Source of the DNA: Paracoccus rhizosphaerae
Lineage (GTDB): Bacteria; Pseudomonadota; Alphaproteobacteria; Rhodobacterales; Rhodobacteraceae
Length of the DNA stretch: 34,982 bases
Direction: 5' to 3'
Assembly (NCBI RefSeq): GCF_026162645.1
Contig: NZ_JAOTBE010000039.1
Span: 1-34,982 of the forward strand
Shown here: in pieces, positions 7,733 through 18,407 of the stretch
Position numbering within the stretch: the first letter of the stretch is position 1
Layout of the letters: every line of letters starts with the position of its first letter
Made by a program: the position numbers and the translations under genes
The notes under the pieces: generated by a model
Database searches by the model: none
What the model saw: the letters and a program-made list of their open reading frames with translations, nothing else
What the model was told of the DNA's origin: nothing

Positions 7733-10482
7733 GGGGCCAGGACCTCCTCGATCCGCAAGCGGTCCAAGAGTGCCGGCACATGCACCTGGTCGGATTTGTA
7801 GTTGCCGGTCAGCACATACATGATGAGGTTGATGCCGAACCGATAGGCCATCTCGCGCTGCTGCTCACCCTCCCATCCGCTGCCGATCGGGAAGACGGGA
7901 TAGCCGTTGTCATCGACAGCCCAGGCCTCGGCCCAGCTGTTGCCGCCGATGACCACGGGGCTGACACCGTCGTTCAGCTGCCGGAACGGCGCGCCGGTCG
8001 AGGTTTCGGCGGCCAGTGGCGGCGCCTCCAGCCAGACAGGGTTTCCTTGCCAGCGCCCCGGAAAGTCGGACAGAAGGTAGAAGGTGCGCGTCAGCACGTG
8101 ATCCTCGGGCACCGGCGCCAATGGCGGGATGTCCAGCGGCGCGGCCAGCCGGCGCAGCGCGCCCGACATGTCGGGGCCGCCCACCCCCGTCACGTCACCG
8201 TCGCGCGTGTCGAACAGGATCATGCCGCCCGACCGCAGGAAGTCGTTCAGACGCAGATAGGCCTGCGGACCCGGCGCGGGCTGGCTTTCGGTGACTGGCC
8301 AATAGAGGAAGGTCAGCAGCGACAGGTCGTCCTCGTCCAGGTCGATGCCGATGGGGCGGCCCGGCTCGACCGAGGTGCGCTGCCGCAGGGCCTGCGACAG
8401 GCCCCAAAGCCCCTGCTCGGACGCCTCGTCCACGCGGCTGTCGCCGGTGATGACATAGGCCAGCGCAACCTCATCTGCGGCGCGGGCCAGGTCGGCGTCG
8501 ATGTCCTGCGCCTGGACGCGCGGCGCCGGCAGGACCGCCAGCAGCAGGATCACCGCTGCCGTACCGATCCGCCGGCCACCGCGCGCCAGCATCGACGAAC
8601 CCAGTGCGTCCAGCGCCAGAAGCAGCGCAGCCAGTGCCAGCAGAAGGCCCTTCAGGTCGCGGCCGGGTGCTGTGCGCACATCCTCGACCGTGGCGCCGGG
8701 CCAGTCGGCCAGGCTGAACGGCCCGCCAGCGTTCAGCGCCTGCCGGCGTTCGCCGGCGACGTAGATGCCCGCCGGGCGCCCAGGGCCGGGACCCTGCGCC
8801 ATCTCCTCGGCCGCGACGGGCATCAGGTCGGTTGGATCCGCGGCGTGGCCGGAACCATCAAGCACCGTCTGCGGCGTCCAGAACGGCTGCTCGCGATCCT
8901 CGGCGGCTTCCTCGGCGGGCGACAGGCGCGCGGTGGCGACCAGACGCTCCATCATCTGGACGAAGAGGCCGGACAGCGGCAGGTTCGACCATTCGGCATT
9001 CGCGGTGACATGAACCAGGACCACCTGTCCCTGACCCATCCGATCGCGCGTGATCAGCGGCGTTCCGTCCGACAGCGCGGCGATCGTCCGTTCGGACAGC
9101 TGCGGCGAGGGTTGCGCCATCAGCTGCGCCCTGACCGTCACCTCGTCCGGCGGGGTCAGCCCGGCGAAGGGGCCGTCGGTGGCGAAAGGCGCCAGCCCGC
9201 GCGGATCCCCCCAGCTGAGCGCACCACCGATGTCGCGGCCACCCTGCCGGGGCGCGACGGGCAGCAGCGGCTCTTCCATCAGGCGGTCGAAGGCCGCCAT
9301 GCGCGGACCGGCGAAGCGGATCAGCAAGCCGCCCTGCTGGACCCACTCCGCCAGTTCGGCATTTTCGGCCAGCTGCACCTGGTCGGCCAGCACGATTACG
9401 TCCGGCGCCGCGTCCAGCACGTCGCCGAGGGCGCCCTCGACCAGATCGGTCGTGGGGGCCAGCGCCTGCCGCAGGTAATGGGTCTGCGCCAGAAGGCGCT
9501 GACCCTCGGCCTGATCGGCGGGATCGCCCACAAGCCCCACCTTGCGCCGGCGCACCCGGTCGTCGGCCAGGACGACGGCGCCCGCATGCCTCTCTCCCCG
9601 GATCTGGAAGCGGGCAATGCGGTTGCGCAGTTCCGGCGGCAGGTCGATGGCGACGGGGCGGACTGTCAGGCCGTCTTGGCTGATGGGATCGCCGGGCGTC
9701 AGAGTGGCCAGCGCGCGCTCGACCCCCTGCGGGTCCGGGCCGATCGCCTCGACCTGCAACGCGGCATCGTCGGTAGCGTGCAGGGTCAGTGAGGGCGTCT
9801 CATCTTCGGCCAGGCTGAGGGTGCGCAGCGGGCGGGCGGGCGGCACCACCGTCACAGGCCCTCGGTCGGACAGCGCCTGCAGCCACGCGGCGCGGTTCGC
9901 GTAATCGGTGCCGTCCGCCAGCCACAGCGTCGAGAGCTGGCCCTCGGGCGGCGCCGCCAGCGCCGCCTGCGGGTCGTTCGGCAGCGCGCTGCCCCAGGCC
10001 GCCGGCTGCGCCCCGCGCAGCCCGGCCCTCAAGCTGTCGGCCGGTTGGAAGGTCAGCACCGCGTCCGACTGCCCATTGGCCAGCAGAAGGGCGGCCGGTC
10101 GTCCATCCGCCGCAGCCTCGACTAGCGCGCGGTCGGCGCGGGCCTGCCGCGCCGACCAATCGGGCGCGGCGGCGTAACCCGCATCCATCACAACCAGCAG
10201 CGGGCCATCGGCAGGGACCTGCACCACCGGCTTCCAGATCGGCCCTGCGAATGCCAGGATCAGGGCAGCGATGGCCGCAAGGCGCAGCAACAGCAGCCAC
10301 CAGGGGGTCCGTCGCGCCACCGGGCTGCGATCGACAAGCCCCGCCAGCAGCGCGACACCCGGAAAGACGATCCGCTTCGGGGCGGGCGGCATCGCGCGCA
10401 GGATCACCCACAGGACCGGCAGCGCGACCAGCGCGCCCAGCACCCAGGGAGATGCGAAGCCGAGAGGTCCCAGAAGCAGCAT
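7729..10482 (-). CDS. DUF4159 domain-containing membrane protein with BatA-like N-terminus (917 aa)
   Basis: The N-terminus (MLLLGPLGFASPWVLGALVA, then a second helix near residues 61-82) is the BatA-type membrane region found next to MoxR ATPases. A VWA-like domain follows, but its metal motif is degenerate (VVMDAGYAA, Asp100, instead of DxSxS). The middle resembles the glutamine-amidotransferase-like fold, with DVIVLADQVQLAEN and WVQQGGLLIRFAGPRM. Two helices around 625-670 lead to the C-terminal DUF4159 domain, which includes NDFLRSGGMILFDTRDGD and the closing DQVHVPALLDRLRIEE. The ATG at 10482 shares one base with the DUF58 stop (TGATG); a longer frame upstream only shadows that gene. The downstream gene overlaps by 4 bp. 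Domain names are from memory of the family; the role is unknown. Confidence 0.88.
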   Translation of the reverse strand: MLLLGPLGFASPWVLGALVALPVLWVILRAMPPAPKRIVFPGVALLAGLVDRSPVARRTPWWLLLLRLAAIAALILAFAGPIWKPVVQVPADGPLLVVMDAGYAAAPDWSARQARADRALVEAAADGRPAALLLANGQSDAVLTFQPADSLRAGLRGAQPAAWGSALPNDPQAALAAPPEGQLSTLWLADGTDYANRAAWLQALSDRGPVTVVPPARPLRTLSLAEDETPSLTLHATDDAALQVEAIGPDPQGVERALATLTPGDPISQDGLTVRPVAIDLPPELRNRIARFQIRGERHAGAVVLADDRVRRRKVGLVGDPADQAEGQRLLAQTHYLRQALAPTTDLVEGALGDVLDAAPDVIVLADQVQLAENAELAEWVQQGGLLIRFAGPRMAAFDRLMEEPLLPVAPRQGGRDIGGALSWGDPRGLAPFATDGPFAGLTPPDEVTVRAQLMAQPSPQLSERTIAALSDGTPLITRDRMGQGQVVLVHVTANAEWSNLPLSGLFVQMMERLVATARLSPAEEAAEDREQPFWTPQTVLDGSGHAADPTDLMPVAAEEMAQGPGPGRPAGIYVAGERRQALNAGGPFSLADWPGATVEDVRTAPGRDLKGLLLALAALLLALDALGSSMLARGGRRIGTAAVILLLAVLPAPRVQAQDIDADLARAADEVALAYVITGDSRVDEASEQGLWGLSQALRQRTSVEPGRPIGIDLDEDDLSLLTFLYWPVTESQPAPGPQAYLRLNDFLRSGGMILFDTRDGDVTGVGGPDMSGALRRLAAPLDIPPLAPVPEDHVLTRTFYLLSDFPGRWQGNPVWLEAPPLAAETSTGAPFRQLNDGVSPVVIGGNSWAEAWAVDDNGYPVFPIGSGWEGEQQREMAYRFGINLIMYVLTGNYKSDQVHVPALLDRLRIEEVLAP

Positions 10483-11341
10483 CAGCGCGCCCCCTGCCCC
10501 AACGCCTGCCACAGCCAGCCAAGCACCTCGGACGCCGGCGCGTTGGTCACGTGCCCGCCGAACTGCCATCCCGCCTGCCGGGCCTGTGCCGACAGCCAGT
10601 CGCGGCGGTCAGCCAACCGCTGCAGATAGGCGTTGCGCAGGCCCTCGGCATCGCGGCTGTCATGGCGCGGCCCTCCGCCGGGGGCGCGGAACTCGACCGC
10701 GCCGGCGTAAGGGAACGTGGCCTCGTCAGGGTCGAGGATCTGCAGCAGAACGCCCATGCTGCCCAGCCCCGCGGCGCGGGCCAGCAAGGTCTGCACCCAG
10801 GCAGGATCCGACAGGAAATCCGAGATCACGACGACCCGCATCTGGGGACGAAGCGCCGCGGCAGGGTCGGTGTCGTCAGCGCGCGTGACCAGCCCCTCGG
10901 CCAGCCGTTCGGCCTGGAGGCGCCCGGCACGCGGCGGCTGCCCCAGCAGGGCAACCTTCTCTCCTCCGCGCAGCATCAGCATGCCGAGGGCCAGCGCCAG
11001 CAGCCGGCCACGCTCGGCCTTCGTCGGGCGGTCTGGCCCGCCGGTGAAGTCCATGCCGGCGTCGCGCGACAGCCAGATGCCGGCGGCCTGTGCAGTCTGC
11101 GCCTCTCGGTCGCGAACGAACTGCACGTCAGAACGCGCCGAGCGGCGCCAGTCGATGCTGCGGGCCGTGTCACCCTCGGACGCAGGGCGGTATTGCCAGA
11201 AATCTTCACCCGGCCCGGCGCGACGCAGACCGTGGGCGCCAGGCGCGACCATCGAGGCCAGCCGCTCGGCCGACAGGATCAGGCCCGGCAGATGTCCCGA
11301 GGCGGCCTCGGCCCGCGCCCGCAGATCGACGGGAGAGAGGC

Positions 11342-11345
<4 letters not shown>
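10482..11345 (-). CDS. DUF58 domain-containing protein
   Basis: The 287-residue protein carries the DUF58 signature: RRAGPGEDFWQYRPASEGD, then ARSIDWRRSARSDVQFVRDRE (around residues 61-81), followed by a VWA-like region with MRVVVISDFLSD. DUF58 proteins are almost always encoded next to MoxR AAA+ ATPases and are thought to be partners or substrates, but no biochemical role is settled. No signal peptide or membrane helix is evident, so it should be cytosolic. The gene overlaps moxR by 4 bp (ATGA) and shares one base with the DUF4159 gene, so the three are very likely translated together. Confidence 0.92.
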
Positions 11346-12349
<1,004 letters not shown>

Positions 12350-12412
12350 GACAATGCCCTTCCGCTGCTTTATGCGGAGCATAGGCAACCGGCACGAAGG
12401 CGACCAGATCGA

Positions 12413-12958
12413 ATGGCGGAAAACAGTGACAATAGCGTGAGCGCCGAGGGACTGGCCGAAGCGGCCAGCAAGGCGGGCAAAGGCGGCCTGCCGCCCGTGC
12501 ACCTGTGGAACCCGGCCTATTGCGGAGAAATGGATCTTGAGATCCGCGCCGACGGGACCTGGATCCACGAAGGAAGCCCCATCGGACGCCCCGCAATGGT
12601 GCGCCTGTTCTCGACCATCCTCAAGCGCGAGGATGACCGCTTCTTCCTGGTCACCCCGGTCGAGAAGGTCGGTATCCGGGTCGAGGATGCCCCCTTCCTG
12701 GCCGTCGATGCCGACATCGCGCAAGGCAGCGTCACCTTCACCACGAATGTGGGTGATACGGTCACTGCCGGACCGGACCACCCGATCGTCGTGCGGGGCG
12801 ACGCGGAGGTGCCGCGGCCCTATGTCCATGTCCGCGCGGGGCTCGAGGCCCTGATCGACCGCAAGACCTTCTATCGGCTGGCCGCCGCAGCCGAGCCTGG
12901 GCCCGACGGCCGCACCGGCATCCGGTCTGGCGACCGGTTCTTTGCGCTGGAACCCTGA
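12413..12958 (+). CDS. DUF1285 domain-containing protein
   Basis: The 181-residue protein starts MAENSDNSVSAEGLAEAASK and contains the family blocks PPVHLWNPAYCGEMDLEIRA, GTWIHEGSPIGRPAMVRLFS, ILKREDDRFFLVTPVEKVGI and VEDAPFLAVD. DUF1285 proteins have solved structures but no known activity; no membrane segment is visible. In alphaproteobacteria the gene is often found beside MoxR, and here its start lies 63 bp from the divergent moxR start, so the two may share a control region. The stop codon shares one base with the start of the next gene (TGATG), so the pair is probably translated together. Confidence 0.9.
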   Translation: MAENSDNSVSAEGLAEAASKAGKGGLPPVHLWNPAYCGEMDLEIRADGTWIHEGSPIGRPAMVRLFSTILKREDDRFFLVTPVEKVGIRVEDAPFLAVDADIAQGSVTFTTNVGDTVTAGPDHPIVVRGDAEVPRPYVHVRAGLEALIDRKTFYRLAAAAEPGPDGRTGIRSGDRFFALEP

Positions 12959-13734
12959 TGCCAAGGTTCGCCGCGAACCTGACGATGCTCTTCACGGAGC
13001 TTCCGATGCTCGAGCGATTCGCGGCGGCCGCCGAAGCCGGCTTCCAGGGTGCCGAGATCCTGTTTCCCTATGACATTGCCGCGCACGACCTCTATCGCGC
13101 CGCCCTGTCCGCCGGGCTAGAGATCGTCCTGATCAACGCGCCGCCGCCGAATTGGGCGGGCGGACCGCGGGGGTTCGCGGCCGTCCCGGGGCTTGGGGAC
13201 CGCTTCCGCCGGGACTTCGAACGCAGCCTGCGCGTCGCCCAAGCCCTGCGCGCGCGCCACATCCACGTGATGGCAGGGCGCGCCGAGGGTCCGGCCGCGC
13301 TGGAAACCTATGTCGCCAACCTGGCCTGGGCCTGCGAACGCGCGCCCCATGCCAGCATGACCATCGAGCCGCTGAACCCCGGCGACGTCCCGGGCTATTT
13401 CCTGCAGGATCACGATCTTGCCGTCGAGGTGATCCGGCGCGTCGGCGCCCCCAACCTGGGGCTTCAGCTGGACACCTATCACGCGCAGGCGATCACGGGG
13501 GACATGCTGGCATGCTGGCGGAAGGTCGCGCCGCTGGTGCGGCATGTGCAGGTCGGCGGACATCCGGGCCGGCACGAGCCGGACAGCGGCACCCAGGACC
13601 ACCGCACGTTCTTCCGCGACCTGGACGCCAGCGGCTATTCCGGCTGGGTCGCGGCAGAATATGCGCCCTCTCGCCAGACGCAGCGCGGCCTTGGCTGGAT
13701 GCAGGATACGATGGCCGCATCGACCCCCCGGTGA
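12958..13734 (+). CDS. Hydroxypyruvate isomerase family TIM-barrel protein
   Basis: The 258-residue protein belongs to the AP-endonuclease-2-like TIM barrels related to Hyi, which interconverts hydroxypyruvate and tartronate semialdehyde. It starts MPRFAANLTMLFTELP and continues EAGFQGAEILFPYD, HIHVMAG, MTIEPLNPGDVPGYFL, LGLQLDTYHAQ, HVQVGGHPGRHEPDSG and WVAAEY. The two acid residues expected at the active site are present as Glu137 (IEPLN) and Glu234 (AAEY). Most Hyi proteins have an acid after HVQ (HIQIAD); here it is VGG, a small departure. The ATG overlaps the DUF1285 stop by one base. No glyoxylate-pathway genes (gcl, glxR) are adjacent, so the substrate is uncertain. Confidence 0.88.
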   Translation: MPRFAANLTMLFTELPMLERFAAAAEAGFQGAEILFPYDIAAHDLYRAALSAGLEIVLINAPPPNWAGGPRGFAAVPGLGDRFRRDFERSLRVAQALRARHIHVMAGRAEGPAALETYVANLAWACERAPHASMTIEPLNPGDVPGYFLQDHDLAVEVIRRVGAPNLGLQLDTYHAQAITGDMLACWRKVAPLVRHVQVGGHPGRHEPDSGTQDHRTFFRDLDASGYSGWVAAEYAPSRQTQRGLGWMQDTMAASTPR

Positions 13735-13885
13735 ATAATGCGCCGGCCGGCTGAACCGATCGGCATTGCCTCAGTGGCAGCTTTTCCTGACGGCATCTGG
13801 AACCGGCTTCGCCCTGCTGTTGTTTGAATGATGACATGCCAAGGCGGTAACGCTTTGCAGGCATCGGAACACAAAGGGGAATATC

Positions 13886-13960
13886 ATGAACTCGATCATC
13901 TACATCGTCGGCCTGGTCGTCGTCGTCCTGTTCATCCTGTCCTTCCTCGGCCTTCGCTGA
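13886..13960 (+). CDS. 24-residue single-helix membrane microprotein
   Basis: A very short frame begins at the ATG at 13886, seven bases after a strong AAAGGGGA ribosome site, and ends with TGA at 13958. The protein starts MNSIIYIVGL and ends SFLGLR: one unbroken hydrophobic helix of about 20 residues with a single basic residue, the C-terminal arginine. Its make-up is that of a regulatory or subunit-type microprotein of the cytoplasmic membrane, and similar peptides annotated as hypothetical exist in alphaproteobacteria as far as I recall. It stands alone between the hydroxypyruvate isomerase-like gene and typA, with a terminator hairpin 120 nt downstream. The function is unknown; expression would need to be shown. 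Confidence 0.7.
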   Translation: MNSIIYIVGLVVVVLFILSFLGLR

Positions 13961-14079
13961 GGCCGGACCGCAGGCGGAATGGCGGGCGACGTGACTACGG
14001 GTTCGCGGTCCAGCCATCCACGGCAACAGACGTCCGGCAAGACCGGCGGCTGATCCTGATGCAATACGGGCGAGGGCCG

Positions 14080-14099
14080 GCGGGCACTTGCCCGTTTTT
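14080..14099 (+). terminator. Intrinsic terminator after the microprotein gene
   Basis: CGGGC (14081-14085), loop ACTT and GCCCG (14090-14094) form a short perfect stem, followed by five T residues (14095-14099). An upstream ACGGGC at 14066-14071 could pair with the same 3' arm, giving an alternative longer loop. It separates the small gene from typA. Confidence 0.75.
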
Positions 14100-14188
14100 C
14101 CTTTGGGCGCCAAGCCGCCGCCATGCTGCGTCCCCATCCGCGGTCGAACTTTGAAACTGGGCCCTGCGATGCGGCGGGGCCTCTCACT

Positions 14189-14217
14189 TTGCGGGTGGCA
14201 ATCATGCCCCATATCCG
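14189..14217 (+). promoter_or_regulatory. Possible promoter of typA
   Basis: TTGCGG (14189-14194) and TATCCG (14212-14217) are separated by 17 bases and lie 34 bp before the typA start. The -35 element fits the alphaproteobacterial housekeeping consensus better than the -10 element does. It lies downstream of the terminator at 14080, where a promoter is expected, but it is a weak match. Confidence 0.3.
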
Positions 14218-14250
14218 CTAGGGCAGCCGCGAACCTGAAAGAAGGCCGCC

Positions 14251-16071
<1,821 letters not shown>

Positions 16072-16094
16072 TGCCTGCAACTCATGCAGACGGA

Positions 16095-16125
16095 ACGTCG
16101 CGGTCAGCAGGCCGCGGCGTTTTTT
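16095..16125 (+). terminator. Intrinsic terminator of typA
   Basis: ACGTCGCGG (16095-16103) pairs with CCGCGGCGT (16112-16120), nine pairs with one G:U, around an eight-base loop. A run of six T residues begins at 16120. It lies 24 nt after the typA stop. Confidence 0.9.
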
Positions 16126-16295
16126 CATGCGCGGCGACAATAGAGGCACGCGACGACACAAACTCGTGCTAAAGTTGACCGACGATTCCGTGATGATTTC
16201 AAACCGGCCTTGTGCCAGCGTCGGCCTTTCTGGACTAAACCATTGTTTCCGCGTAGTTTCTAGTCTTCCATCATTGCGTCGCAAGGGATGATGTG

Positions 16296-16940
16296 ATGCC
16301 CTCCAGCCGAGCCAGCAGAACAGTGCGCGCGCTGCACGAACGCGCCATTGATATGACAATCGTCCTGATCGAGCGGCAGCAGACCCATAATCTGCGCCTC
16401 GAGGATGTGGCCGATGCACTGGGCGAGCCTGTCGAGAAGCTGACACGGCTGTTTACCGACGAAGACGCGCTGCTGGCCGCTGTCGTCGAGCATGCGCTGA
16501 TCATCCTGATTGACAACTGCACCCGTGTTGTCGTGCGCGTGGATCCCAACGATCCTGTCGGACAGTTCTGCGCCCTCGGCGACGCCTATCTGGACTGGGC
16601 CGACGCGCATCAGGCGCAGTTTCGGATGGTATCGGACCACCGGATGACCGGGATGCTGGCCAGGCCAGAACTGCGCCGCTATGTCGACTCGATCACGGAA
16701 CTGATGACCCGGATGCTCATCCGAGCGCAGAAAGGCGGGCAGCTGCACCACAAGGAGGACATTCCACTGATGGTCCTGTCGGCCCGCAGCTTCGCCTATG
16801 GGCTGGCGCGGATGATCGTCGACGGGCGGATGGCCGAATGGGCACCAGAGGCGCCGCCACTGCATACCGCCAAGCGCCTGGCCCATGATTTCGTGCTGCG
16901 CATGGCCCGCAGCAGCCAGCCGTCGCGGCCAGGGACGTGA
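16296..16940 (+). CDS. TetR/AcrR family transcriptional regulator
   Basis: The protein (214 residues from the ATG at 16296; a GTG at 16293 would add one) has a TetR-like helix-turn-helix in the first 50 residues. There RLEDVADALGEPVEKLTRLFTDEDALLAAVVEHA occupies the place of the usual recognition helix, although the typical YYHF is replaced by LTRLF. The C-terminal ligand-binding half includes PVGQFCALGDAYLDWADAHQAQFRMV, where WAxxHxxxFRxM resembles the WHG-type C-terminal domain. AAGGG at 16283-16287 serves as ribosome site. It is read toward ahcY and ends 72 bp before it; a perfect palindrome lies in that gap. The ligand and targets are unknown. Confidence 0.8.
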   Translation: MPSSRASRTVRALHERAIDMTIVLIERQQTHNLRLEDVADALGEPVEKLTRLFTDEDALLAAVVEHALIILIDNCTRVVVRVDPNDPVGQFCALGDAYLDWADAHQAQFRMVSDHRMTGMLARPELRRYVDSITELMTRMLIRAQKGGQLHHKEDIPLMVLSARSFAYGLARMIVDGRMAEWAPEAPPLHTAKRLAHDFVLRMARSSQPSRPGT

Positions 16941-16961
16941 CCGATTAGCCCCTTTCGGACA

Positions 16962-16973
16962 GCAAGGCCTTGC
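16962..16973. promoter_or_regulatory. Perfect 12-bp palindrome between the TetR gene and ahcY
   Basis: GCAAGGCCTTGC is fully self-complementary and lies 39 bp before the ahcY start codon, where an operator would control the ahcY-metK unit. It is short for a TetR operator and no second copy was found in front of the regulator gene, so binding by that regulator is only a possibility. Confidence 0.4.
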
Positions 16974-17012
16974 GCTATCCCGGATGCAACCTGGAATGAC
17001 AAGAGAGCAGCC

Positions 17013-18404
17013 GTGACCGATTTCATCATCAAGGACATCGCGCTGGCCGATTACGGTCGCAAGGAACTGGACATCGCTGAAACTGAGATGCCCGGCCTGA
17101 TGGCGCTGCGGGCCGAATACGGGGACAGCCAGCCGCTGAAAGGCGCGCGCATTGCCGGCAGCCTGCACATGACCGTCCAGACTGCCGTCCTGATCGAGAC
17201 GCTGACCGCGCTTGGCGCGGACGTCCGGTGGGCGTCGTGCAACATCTATTCCACGCAGGACCACGCGGCCGCGGCCATTGCGGCGTCGGGCGTGCCAGTC
17301 TTCGCCATCAAGGGCGAGACGCTGCCGGAATACTGGGCCTATACCGACCGGATCTTCCAGTTCGCGGATGGGACCGCGAACATGATCCTGGACGATGGCG
17401 GCGACGCGACGCTGTACATCCTGCTGGGCGCACGGGTCGAGGCGGGCGAGACCGACCTGATCGCCGTACCCCAGTCCGAGGAGGAAGAGGCGCTGTTTGC
17501 CCAGATCCGCAAGCGCATCTCTGAGACGCCGGGCTGGTTCGCCCGCCAGCGCGACGCGATCCAGGGCGTGTCCGAGGAAACGACGACCGGCGTGCATCGT
17601 CTTTACGACCTGCACAAGAAGGGCCTGCTGCCCTTCCCCGCGATCAACGTGAACGACAGCGTCACCAAATCGAAGTTCGACAACAAGTACGGCTGCAAGG
17701 AGTCGCTGGTCGACGGCATCCGCCGCGCCACCGACGTGATGATGGCCGGCAAGGTCGCCGTGGTCTGCGGCTATGGCGACGTAGGCAAGGGCTCGGCCGC
17801 CAGCCTTCAGGGCGCCGGGGCGCGTGTCAAGGTGACAGAGGTCGATCCGATCTGCGCGCTGCAGGCCGCGATGGACGGGTTCGAGGTTGTCACGCTGGAA
17901 GACGTGGCCGCCAGCGCCGACATCTTCATCACCACAACCGGCAATCGCGACGTGATCCGGCTGGAGCACATGCGCGAGATGAAGGACATGGCCATCGTCG
18001 GCAACATCGGTCATTTCGACAACGAGATCCAGGTCGCCGCGCTGCGCAACCACAAGTGGACGAACGTCAAGGACCAGGTGGACATGATCGAGATGCCCTC
18101 GGGCAACCGCATCATCCTGCTGAGCCAAGGCCGCCTGCTGAACCTGGGCAACGCGACAGGACATCCGTCCTTCGTGATGTCGGCCAGCTTCACCAACCAG
18201 GTGCTGGCGCAGATCGAGCTGTTCACCAAGGGCGACGAATACCAGCCGGGCGTCTATATCCTGCCCAAGGCCTTGGATGAAAAAGTGGCCCGCCTGCACC
18301 TGGAGAAGGTCGGGGCGAAGCTCTCGACCCTGTCGCAGGAACAGGCCGCCTATATCGGCGTCACGCCCGACGGCCCCTTCAAATCCGATCATTACCGGTA
18401 CTGA
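17013..18404 (+). CDS. ahcY: Adenosylhomocysteinase (S-adenosylhomocysteine hydrolase)
   Basis: AhcY (463 residues) splits S-adenosylhomocysteine into adenosine and homocysteine, removing the inhibitory product of methyl transfer reactions. The protein begins [19 protein letters not shown]. Visible signatures are [51 protein letters not shown] (214-228) and the NAD-binding loop GYGDVGKG (253-260). The conserved C-terminus ending KSDHYRY contributes to the neighbouring NAD site in the tetramer. The start is a GTG at 17013 with GAGAG a few bases upstream. metK starts 3 nt after the stop, so the two are very likely co-transcribed. Confidence 0.98.
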   Translation: MTDFIIKDIALADYGRKELDIAETEMPGLMALRAEYGDSQPLKGARIAGSLHMTVQTAVLIETLTALGADVRWASCNIYSTQDHAAAAIAASGVPVFAIKGETLPEYWAYTDRIFQFADGTANMILDDGGDATLYILLGARVEAGETDLIAVPQSEEEEALFAQIRKRISETPGWFARQRDAIQGVSEETTTGVHRLYDLHKKGLLPFPAINVNDSVTKSKFDNKYGCKESLVDGIRRATDVMMAGKVAVVCGYGDVGKGSAASLQGAGARVKVTEVDPICALQAAMDGFEVVTLEDVAASADIFITTTGNRDVIRLEHMREMKDMAIVGNIGHFDNEIQVAALRNHKWTNVKDQVDMIEMPSGNRIILLSQGRLLNLGNATGHPSFVMSASFTNQVLAQIELFTKGDEYQPGVYILPKALDEKVARLHLEKVGAKLSTLSQEQAAYIGVTPDGPFKSDHYRY

Positions 18405-18407
18405 TCC

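Noticed and set aside
7573..9792. A 739-codon plus-strand open frame opposite the DUF4159 gene
   Set aside because: The minus-strand protein has clear domains and coupled neighbours; the plus-strand frame is Arg/Gln/Pro-rich without motifs.
13799..13824. GGAAC...GTT resembling an EcfG general-stress promoter before the microprotein gene
   Set aside because: The spacing is off, the -10 lacks the leading C, and Rhodobacterales generally lack EcfG.
16941..17012. SAH or SAM riboswitch in the ahcY leader
   Set aside because: The 72-bp leader lacks the conserved cores I know for these classes and only shows a short palindrome; a covariance search would settle it.
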